Assembly: GCA_029565595.1 (NCBI GenBank)
Contig: JAKQNV010000175.1
Coordinates: 1-32,126, forward strand
DNA from: Candidatus Cloacimonadota bacterium
GTDB lineage: Bacteria > Cloacimonadota > Cloacimonadia > Cloacimonadales > Cloacimonadaceae
Reading direction: 5' to 3'
Length of the DNA stretch: 32,126 bases
The notes below the pieces were generated by a model, which saw only the letters and a program-made list of their open reading frames with translations, did not search any database and was not told the DNA's origin. Shown here piece after piece: positions 23,798 to 29,954 of the stretch (positions within the stretch are counted from its first letter, which is position 1; the number at the start of each line of letters is the position of its first letter). A program made the translations under genes and the position numbers.

Positions 23798-25908
23798 ACA
23801 GGCCTTGCTTCAGGATATTCCAATCGCTTGCGGTATATGCCGGCCAGAATGGGCGCCATGGCGTCCCGCGCTTCCGCAAGTTCCTTGATGGTGATCGGGG
23901 CTTCGTCAAACTGCCCTTCCCGCAGCAAGCGCTGGATCGTTTCGTCGATTGTTTTCACGATCTCTTCCTCGCTGCCCGGAGATTTGGACTTGGTTGTCGA
24001 TTCCACGACGTCGGCCAGCATCACCAGGGCGGCTTCCTTGCTTTGGGGCAGGGGGCCGGTGTAGCGGAAATTTTCCTGGTCGACCTCTTCCCCACTGCGC
24101 AGGGCGGCGTCCAAAAAGAAGCGGATCAAAGATCTGCCGTGATGCTGCAGGATAATGTCCGTCACAGCCTGCGGGATCCGGTGTTTGTTGGCCAGGACCA
24201 CGCCCTCGCGCACATGGTTGCGGATCAGTTCCGCGCTTTCCTCAGGGGTGTAGTGGCTGTGGACTTCATCGGAAACCTCGTTGTTCTCGGTGAACACTTC
24301 CGGCGCCATGACTTTCCCGATATCGTGATAATAACTGCCAACCCTCGCCAAAAGGGAATTCGCGCCGATCGCCTCCGCCGCCCGTTCGGCCAGGTTGCCC
24401 ACGATCAGACTGTGGTGGTAGGTGCCTTCGGCGCTGGTAGCCAGCCTTTTTAAAAGCGGATGGTTGAAATCCAGCAACTCCAGCAACACCTGCTTGGTGG
24501 CCCGGTTCCACCTCTTTTCGTAAAAGGTGACGATCGCCACGCAGCCCAGGATCGAGACAGCCGTCGAGATCAGCGAATATCCAACGTTCCTGAGCAGCGG
24601 GCCGGCCTTTTCCGTGATATCGTTGCCGGTGTAGGAATACAGCGTGAGGGCTATCATTACCACATTCAGCGAGGCGAAAAGGAACATCCAGATCTTGAAA
24701 TACTCGTAATGTGCTTTGAGCCGGTGCATCAGGACCAGGGCCAGCAAGGTGGAAAGCAGCAGCAACGCGAGGTTGTGGACCTCCCAATTAAGGAAAGGCG
24801 AGATCAACAGCGCGCCGCAGATCGAGAAGATGACCGCCAGATCCAGGCTGGACAGGATGGCGATGGCCAGGGCGAACATGGCAAAGGGGATCAATCCGGG
24901 ATCGAGTTTCAGGATGTTTTTAGTCAGGACGGTCAGCAGGACGAGGCCCAGCAAAGCCAGGTTCAGGGAAACGAAGCCCGGCTGGCCCTGGACGCTTTTA
25001 CTGTCCTGCCTTCCCAGATATCCGTTAAAGGCCAGCAGGATAGAGAACACGTAAAAAAGCAGCCCCATCACGCTCAACCACTGCAGCAGCGAGGCTCTCC
25101 CCATGCCCCGGTTCTGGTATTCCAAGGTCAGGGAATGCAGTTTGTTGATCTGGTCTTCGCTCAGGCGTTGGTTTCTGCTCACGATGATCTCGTTTTGGGA
25201 TACAATCCCCGCCACGGGATTCAGACCTTCGCGCACAGACTTCATCAATTCCTTGTATTTCGCCTCGTTGACCAGTAAATTGGGCCGGACCAGCTGATCG
25301 ACGTTGTCCCTGGCCAGAATGCCCGAAAGGCCGTTGAGTTTGTCGATGAAAGACCGTTTTGCTTGTTCGATCTGGAAATAACTGGATAGGTTCTGTCGCC
25401 GGCGGACCTTGTCGTTAACCACCAAAATGCTGTCCGCGTTGATATTGGAGTAGATCCCCACTGCGTAAACATCGCCCAGGGCGTCCTTGATGGCGTCGTA
25501 AGCGCTTACCACCCTTTGCGGATCGGCCAGCATCGGCCGGACGCTGTCGCTGAGCTGGAAGCCCAGGCGCTGAGCCGATACTTTCAGGTTTTCCCAGTCT
25601 TTGGCTTCCGAACTGGCAAAAAGCAGGTCAAACAGCTTGTTCAGGTTGATATAAGCTTCAAACTCCACGTTCGAATCGCGCGAATAGGGCTTGCCCATGG
25701 ATATGAGGACCTGCTCGTATTCCTGTTCCAACTGGGCATCGGGTTTCAACACTGGAAAATCGAACGGTGCCACCAGGTCGAAATCGGCTATCTGGCCGAC
25801 GCTGACCTGGTACTCGGGAAACTGGCTTTTTCCGTTGCTGACCAGCTGGTAAAACCCGGCGATGGCCAGGGCCAATATCGTGCAGATCAGTACTTGCTTT
25901 GAAGACAT
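23794..25908 (-). CDS. pgpH: 7TM-HD phosphodiesterase, PgpH family (c-di-AMP hydrolase type)
   Basis: This 704-residue protein has an N-terminal TM helix, a large extracytoplasmic 7TMR-HDED domain (about residues 30-270) and a block of about seven TM helices (about 280-480). A cytoplasmic HD domain follows, with TYHHSLIVGNLAERAAEAIG, ARVGSYYHDIGKV, HSHYTPEESAELI, IILQHHG and MLADVVESTTKS. In Listeria PgpH this domain hydrolyses cyclic di-AMP. No diadenylate cyclase is in the window, so the substrate is inferred. No clear Shine-Dalgarno sequence is seen before the ATG (AAAATATCTCC). It is the second gene of the long minus-strand run, after radA. Confidence 0.9.
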   Translation of the reverse strand: MSSKQVLICTILALAIAGFYQLVSNGKSQFPEYQVSVGQIADFDLVAPFDFPVLKPDAQLEQEYEQVLISMGKPYSRDSNVEFEAYINLNKLFDLLFASSEAKDWENLKVSAQRLGFQLSDSVRPMLADPQRVVSAYDAIKDALGDVYAVGIYSNINADSILVVNDKVRRRQNLSSYFQIEQAKRSFIDKLNGLSGILARDNVDQLVRPNLLVNEAKYKELMKSVREGLNPVAGIVSQNEIIVSRNQRLSEDQINKLHSLTLEYQNRGMGRASLLQWLSVMGLLFYVFSILLAFNGYLGRQDSKSVQGQPGFVSLNLALLGLVLLTVLTKNILKLDPGLIPFAMFALAIAILSSLDLAVIFSICGALLISPFLNWEVHNLALLLLSTLLALVLMHRLKAHYEYFKIWMFLFASLNVVMIALTLYSYTGNDITEKAGPLLRNVGYSLISTAVSILGCVAIVTFYEKRWNRATKQVLLELLDFNHPLLKRLATSAEGTYHHSLIVGNLAERAAEAIGANSLLARVGSYYHDIGKVMAPEVFTENNEVSDEVHSHYTPEESAELIRNHVREGVVLANKHRIPQAVTDIILQHHGRSLIRFFLDAALRSGEEVDQENFRYTGPLPQSKEAALVMLADVVESTTKSKSPGSEEEIVKTIDETIQRLLREGQFDEAPITIKELAEARDAMAPILAGIYRKRLEYPEARPV

Positions 25909-25988
25909 GGAGATATTTTCGGTCCGGAGTTTATCCTGTCAAGCGGGATTCTCTTCCCCGAGACCGCAGCTCCCTGCTCGTGCGGATT

Positions 25989-27332
25989 TCAATCGCGCTC
26001 CAGCACGGAATAGAGTTCCCGGACGTCGCGCAGCTTCACCACCCGCGATTTCTGTTTGGTTTTGGCGTGGCCGGAGATGAAGATCTTTTCGTAGCCGAGC
26101 TTGGCGGCGGCATTGATCCGCGCATCGATCTGGGTGACTGGCCGCACTTCGCCATTCAGGCCGACTTCCCCGATGAATACGGATTTTTCCGGCAGCGGCT
26201 TGTCTTTCAGGCTGGAGATTATGGCCGCCAGGATCGCCAGGTCGAGGCAGGGATCCAAACTCTTGATCCCGCCCGCCAGATTGATGAACACGTCGCTGGA
26301 GCGCAGATAGAGCGCAAGGTTCTTTTCCAGAATTGCCAACAGCAGGGCCAGTTTCTTTTGTTCCAAGCCCACCACCACGCGTTGCGGCGTCCCGTAATTG
26401 GACGTGGTCGCCAGCGCCTGCACCTCCACGATGAAGGATCTTGAGCCTTCCATCACGCAGCCGATGGCGCTGCCGTTGTGGCTGGCCTCGTCGTTCAGGA
26501 AAATGTGGTTCGGATCTTTGACCTCTTCCAGGCCGGAATTGGTCATTTCAAAGATTCCGATCTCGTTGGTGGAGCCGAACCGGTTCTTGACCGCCCGCAG
26601 GATCTTGTACTGGCCGCGCAGCTCACCTTCGAAATACAAGACCGTGTCCACCATATGCTCGATGATCTTGGGTCCTGCCACAAAACCTTCTTTGGTCACA
26701 TGCCCCACCAGAAACAGCGGCAGGCGTTGGGTCTTGGCGCAGCGTAGCAGGCGGTTACAGCTTTCCCGCAGTTGCGTGATGCTGCCCGGCAGCGAATCCA
26801 GACTGGGAACGCTGACCGATTGGATCGAATCCACGATCAGGATGTCCGGTTTATGTTCCTCGACGATGCTCAAAACGTGTTCAGCGTCGTTGGTGCAGAG
26901 CAGCCAGATGTTCTCGCTGGCTACGTTCAGACGCAAGCTTCGTAAATGCAGCTGTTCCTGGCTTTCCTCGCCGGAAACGTAGAGTACTTTTTTGCCCTGG
27001 CTACCCATCCATTGCGAAAGCTGCAGCATTAGGGTCGATTTTCCGATTCCCGGCTCGCCGCCGATCAAAACGACCATCCCGCTCACGATCCCGCCCCCGA
27101 TGACGAGGTCGAATTCGCCAGTTCTGGTGGGCGTCCGGGAAACTTCGGAATATTTGATCTCCGTGATCCTTTCCGGTTTGGGCGTGTTGGGATCGGCTTG
27201 GCCCCCTTTGGGCGTTTTGCCGGTCACGCGGGTGCTTTCCCTCAAAGTCCCCCAACTCCCGCAGGAAGGGCACTTTCCGGACCATTTGGTGGTCTCGAAG
27301 CCGCAGTCTGAGCAGAAAAATAACATTGCCAT
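25989..27332 (-). CDS. radA: DNA repair protein RadA (Sms)
   Basis: RadA is a RecA-related ATPase that promotes branch migration during recombination. The N-terminal zinc finger (CSDCGFETTKWSGKCPSCGSW) is followed by the ATPase with Walker A GGEPGIGKST, the RadA-specific KNRFGSTNEIG motif and a C-terminal Lon-protease-like domain (SSDVFINLAGGIKSLDPCLD; VFIGEVGLNGEVRPV). The ORF track starts at a TTG at 27368, but a good promoter -10 overlaps that position. I prefer the ATG at 27332 (MAMLFFCSDCGF), with AAGGA 10 bases upstream, giving 447 residues. It is first in the minus-strand run. Confidence 0.96.
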   Translation of the reverse strand: MAMLFFCSDCGFETTKWSGKCPSCGSWGTLRESTRVTGKTPKGGQADPNTPKPERITEIKYSEVSRTPTRTGEFDLVIGGGIVSGMVVLIGGEPGIGKSTLMLQLSQWMGSQGKKVLYVSGEESQEQLHLRSLRLNVASENIWLLCTNDAEHVLSIVEEHKPDILIVDSIQSVSVPSLDSLPGSITQLRESCNRLLRCAKTQRLPLFLVGHVTKEGFVAGPKIIEHMVDTVLYFEGELRGQYKILRAVKNRFGSTNEIGIFEMTNSGLEEVKDPNHIFLNDEASHNGSAIGCVMEGSRSFIVEVQALATTSNYGTPQRVVVGLEQKKLALLLAILEKNLALYLRSSDVFINLAGGIKSLDPCLDLAILAAIISSLKDKPLPEKSVFIGEVGLNGEVRPVTQIDARINAAAKLGYEKIFISGHAKTKQKSRVVKLRDVRELYSVLERD

Positions 27333-27356
27333 TCTTTTCATATCCTTACGCGAGGC

Positions 27357-27384
27357 ATTATTTCCCAAGTGAACTTTGTGGCAA
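27357..27384 (-). promoter_or_regulatory. Candidate sigma-70-type promoter for radA
   Basis: On the minus strand TTGCCA (27379-27384) and AATAAT (27357-27362) are separated by 16 bases, each matching five of six consensus positions. Transcription would start near 27350, leaving a short leader with AAGGA before the ATG at 27332. This argues against the upstream TTG start of the ORF track. Confidence 0.55.
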
Positions 27385-27514
27385 GGATTTTTTTTAAATT
27401 TATGCGATAAGTAGCTTTACGTATTTCGCAGTAACGAGAATCTTACGACCAGGTAAAATTTATCTTGCTTTATGCAAAGGTCTCATTATTATTGTCTTCA
27501 GAGGTTGATTGAAG

Positions 27515-27754
27515 ATGAGACCTAACATCATCGTTTTTGGCACACCTACTTGTTCCTGGTGTAAGAAAGTCAAAGATTACCTGAGCGAACGCGGTTTCGC
27601 TTATAAATATATTGATGTGTCCCGGGACGAACACGCCTTGCGGGACATGGAGCGCAAGACCCATCAGACGGGCGTGCCCCAACTTTGGATAAACAACACC
27701 GCGGTAGTCGGGTTCGATCGCGCCAAGATCGACCGGCTCCTGCAAAACCAATAA
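27515..27754 (+). CDS. Glutaredoxin-like protein
   Basis: This is a 79-residue thioredoxin-fold protein: IIVFGTPTCSWCKKVKDYL with active-site C13-S-W-C16, then the cis-proline segment TGVPQLWINNTAVVGFD. It resembles the small NrdH/glutaredoxin-like proteins that reduce protein or glutathione disulfides in the cytoplasm. I choose the ATG at 27515 rather than the TTG six bases earlier; AGAGG lies 10 bases upstream. It is the first gene of a four-gene plus-strand cassette, 13 bases before the MarR gene, and is divergent from radA. Confidence 0.9.
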   Translation: MRPNIIVFGTPTCSWCKKVKDYLSERGFAYKYIDVSRDEHALRDMERKTHQTGVPQLWINNTAVVGFDRAKIDRLLQNQ

Positions 27755-27767
27755 CTAAGGAGACATC

Positions 27768-28226
27768 ATGAAAGTGACCGCTGAGAACTTTCACGGCCTG
27801 ATCACACGGCTTCAGGTTGTTTTTAGCGAAATTGACTATGCCCAAAAGGCATGTCTGCAGGCTGGTAAAATGGAATGCCAGCTACTCAATTACCTGTACA
27901 AGGTAAAGGATCCCGTAAATATGAACGAACTGGCCAAGGTCCTGAGCGTTTCCCACAGCCGCATCACCAGGATCATGGACAATCTCGTCAGCAAGAAACT
28001 CGTGCTCCGCAAACCCTCGGACAAAGACCGCCGTTGTTGGTTCGCCATGATCACAGACAAAGGCAAGAAACTGGCCGAAAACAGCCAGCAAACCGTTGTC
28101 GACCAGCAAAAGAAGATCCTGGCGCAAATCCCGGAAGCTGATCTGGAAGGGATTTTCAAATCCCTGAAAGTGTACGTGGAAAAGTACGAAAACGTACTGA
28201 AGGAAACCACTACCGGGACCGTATGA
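27768..28226 (+). CDS. MarR-family transcriptional regulator
   Basis: This 152-residue protein carries a winged helix-turn-helix: VNMNELAKVLSVSHSRITRIMDNLVSKKLVLRKPSDKDRRCWFAMITDKGKKL, the MarR wing with the DKDRR motif. C29 and C37 lie in the N-terminal helical part and C90 lies in the wing, so a thiol-based redox switch is possible but not established. A good AAGGAG site lies 6 bases before the ATG. The stop overlaps the OsmC gene as ATGA. Its position inside a redox gene cluster suggests it controls its own operon, probably from the 27.4-27.5 kb region. Confidence 0.92.
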   Translation: MKVTAENFHGLITRLQVVFSEIDYAQKACLQAGKMECQLLNYLYKVKDPVNMNELAKVLSVSHSRITRIMDNLVSKKLVLRKPSDKDRRCWFAMITDKGKKLAENSQQTVVDQQKKILAQIPEADLEGIFKSLKVYVEKYENVLKETTTGTV

Positions 28227-28654
28227 GCGTCCGGACCACGACCGACTGGATCGGCCAGATGACCTTCGCCGCCGAGGTGAACGGCCATAAGCTGGTCATG
28301 GACGTTGATCCCGAGTGGGGCGGCGCCGACCAGGGGCCACGGCCAAAACCGTTGTTGCTGGCCGCGCTGAGCGGATGTTCCGGAATGGACGTCGTTCCCC
28401 TGCTGGCGAAAATGCGCGTCGAACAATACAAGTTGCGGATAATCGTCGAAGCGGATTCCACTTCCGAACATCCTGTCATTTACCGGGACATTCGGATGGA
28501 TTTCCATTTCAGCGGGGAAAACCTTCCCTCGGACAAGCTGCTCAAGGCCGTGAACCTCTCCACAGTACGCTATTGCGGCGTCGGGGCGATGCTGAAAAAA
28601 GCCGCCGACATCACGGTCCGCGTCTTCAACAACGATCAGGAAGTAAAGCCATGA
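28223..28654 (+). CDS. OsmC-family protein
   Basis: This 143-residue protein shows the OsmC/Ohr fold. The peroxidatic-type cysteine C52 is in LLAALSGCSGMDVV, and the second cysteine C118 is in LSTVRYCGVGAML. The Glu-rich EADSTSEHPVIYRDI segment is typical of the YhfA-like OsmC subgroup rather than of true Ohr. Members reduce organic hydroperoxides or act on sulfur compounds; the exact substrate is not determined. It overlaps the MarR gene upstream and the thioredoxin-like gene downstream (both ATGA). Confidence 0.9.
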   Translation: MSVRTTTDWIGQMTFAAEVNGHKLVMDVDPEWGGADQGPRPKPLLLAALSGCSGMDVVPLLAKMRVEQYKLRIIVEADSTSEHPVIYRDIRMDFHFSGENLPSDKLLKAVNLSTVRYCGVGAMLKKAADITVRVFNNDQEVKP

Positions 28655-29196
28655 AAATAGTCTATTTCCTCCTGTTGCTTTCGCTGGTTTCCGTCCTGGC
28701 CTGTACTCCGGCCAACGGCGCGGGCGACAAACAGCAGCAAGGCGACCAGGCTCTCGCAGGATCCGCGGCTCCGGCCGACACCTGCGGAAACGCCATGAAA
28801 ACCTCAACCTACGAGCCGGGCAGATGGATCACCGATTACCAGCTGGCGCTGAACTACGCGGCTGAATTGAAACGCCCCGTGCTGATCAATTTCACCGGTT
28901 CGGACTGGTGCGGTTGGTGCAAGAAACTGAGCAAGGAAGTCTTTACCCAGGACGCCTTCGTCAATTACGCGAAAGACAATCTCGTCCTGCTCAAGATCGA
29001 CTTCCCCCAGTCCATCCCGCAAACCCAGGCCGAAAAAGACGCCAATTCCGCCCTGGCGAAAAAATACGCGGTCCAGGGCTATCCCACCATTGTCCTGGTG
29101 GATGAAAAAGGAACCGAGTTGCAGCGCACCGGCTATCAATACGGCGGTGCCGAGAAATACGTTACCCATCTGCAGGAACTGCTTAAAACCGAATAA
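28651..29196 (+). CDS. Thioredoxin-like lipoprotein
   Basis: The ORF track gives a longer frame, but the real start is the ATG at 28651, which overlaps the OsmC stop. The 181-residue protein has a lipobox (SLVSVLAC, C18), a short Ala/Gln-rich linker and a thioredoxin-fold domain. The active site is SDWCGWCKKL (C87, C90) and the cis-proline is in VQGYPTIVLVDEKG. The DUF255/thioredoxin_7-like FTGSDWCGWCKKLSKEVF opening is typical of membrane-anchored periplasmic thiol reductases. It ends the redox cassette, placing one reductase outside the cytoplasm and the others inside. Confidence 0.9.
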   Translation: MKIVYFLLLLSLVSVLACTPANGAGDKQQQGDQALAGSAAPADTCGNAMKTSTYEPGRWITDYQLALNYAAELKRPVLINFTGSDWCGWCKKLSKEVFTQDAFVNYAKDNLVLLKIDFPQSIPQTQAEKDANSALAKKYAVQGYPTIVLVDEKGTELQRTGYQYGGAEKYVTHLQELLKTE

Positions 29197-29259
29197 ATGG
29201 ATGCCCTGCACTGGATAAGTTAAAGCGTCCTCTTAAAAAAGTCGGCGTAACGATCTGAA

Positions 29260-29298
29260 ACGGTTGCCGTTGCTTCCCAGGGCGGTGACCGTTTTTTT
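29260..29298 (+). terminator. Intrinsic terminator of the redox cassette
   Basis: ACGGTTGCCG (29260-29269) pairs with CGGTGACCGT (29283-29292) over ten positions including two G-U pairs, directly followed by a run of seven T. It lies 64 bases after the thioredoxin-like stop. Confidence 0.85.
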
Positions 29299-29474
29299 AT
29301 GAACGGCCACTAATTTGAAGAAATGCTGTTTTCGTAACAGGTCATCCCTACCTCATTAACCCACACTACGCCTTTTCCCCTTTTCCCCTTGATAAAATTC
29401 ATGTCCATTCGTATAATTCGTGGACGACTCTGTAAAGAGGCCATAGAAAAACGCGGAAAAGCGCGGATTTACGC

Positions 29475-29525
29475 AGAAAAAGAGAACGCAGATTTACCGG
29501 AAAAAGAGGATTGTGAGGATTGATG
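29475..29525 (+). repeat. Dispersed intergenic repeat, copy 3
   Basis: AAAAAGAGAACGCAGATTT-ACC-GGAAAAAGAGGATTGTGAGGATTGATGG matches the copy at about 5905-5952 (same first 19 bases, then GGGAAAAGG and GAGAGGATTTGAT) and the inverted copy at about 6119-6167. Confidence 0.65.
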
Positions 29526-29568
29526 GAACTCTGATGACGTGATCGGAATGATGTTCCTGATAAAGACA

Positions 29569-29594
29569 GGGCAAAAGGGATAAGGGGGAAAGGG
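29569..29594 (+). repeat. Polypurine G-quadruplex-type tract
   Basis: GGG-CAAAA-GGG-ATAA-GGGGG-AAA-GGG, closely similar in layout to the tract at 12859-12895 before the ABC-F gene. Confidence 0.6.
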
Positions 29595-29859
29595 CAGGTT
29601 ACAGCTCATCCTAGAACAGCAGGCGTCCCGCCAGCGAGGACCCGCAGGGGCCTTGGATCCACCTCACTTTTCACGCCAGATCCCCCGCGTGGGATCCCAG
29701 CGCAGGCTGGGGCCCAGGAAAGAAATAACTTGACAACATTGGCTGAGCGGAAAACTAAATGTTTTTGCCCAGGCCAGTTTTCAGAGCCGGACAGAGTGTG
29801 ACAAACCTTGAAACTTTAAGATCCGCGGCCAACCGGGAGTTATGATCCGGAACAGGCCG

Positions 29860-29931
29860 CAGCGTTCAAACCCCGACGCTGGTTGGAGTTTGTGATGGCT
29901 GGTTGACGGAGGGAAACTCCCTCATCCAGCC
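29860..29931 (+). promoter_or_regulatory. Structured leader with two hairpins before SBBP/pre-peptidase gene
   Basis: Hairpin 1 is CAGCGT, loop of ten, ACGCTG (29860-29881). Hairpin 2 is compound: outer GGCTGG/CCAGCC and inner GAGGGA-AAC-TCCCTC (29897-29931). No U-run follows, so it is not a simple terminator. It ends 23 bases before the ATG and just before the ribosome binding site GAGAGG, so an RNA-level control element is possible. A TTGACA box at 29730-29735 could be the promoter; its -10 is weak. Confidence 0.45.
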
Positions 29932-29954
29932 TCAATATAGCTTGAGAGGTTCAG

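Larger units (their letters stand above)
29299..29954. other. Repeat- and hairpin-rich intergenic region
   Basis: No gene is supported. From left to right: a pyrimidine tract CCTTTTCCCCTTTTCCCC (near 29375), a stretch with TGTCCATTCGTATAATTCGTGG, a GC-rich repeat (CGCGGAAAAGCGCGGATTTACG) running into a copy of the dispersed motif (29475-29525), and a G-quadruplex-type tract (29569-29594). A GC-rich segment follows, with the palindrome GATCCCCCGCGTGGGATC (near 29679), then TTGACA at 29730 and two clear hairpins just before the next gene. The short ORF-track entry 29903-30094 is out of frame with the real gene and is not accepted. Confidence 0.55.
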
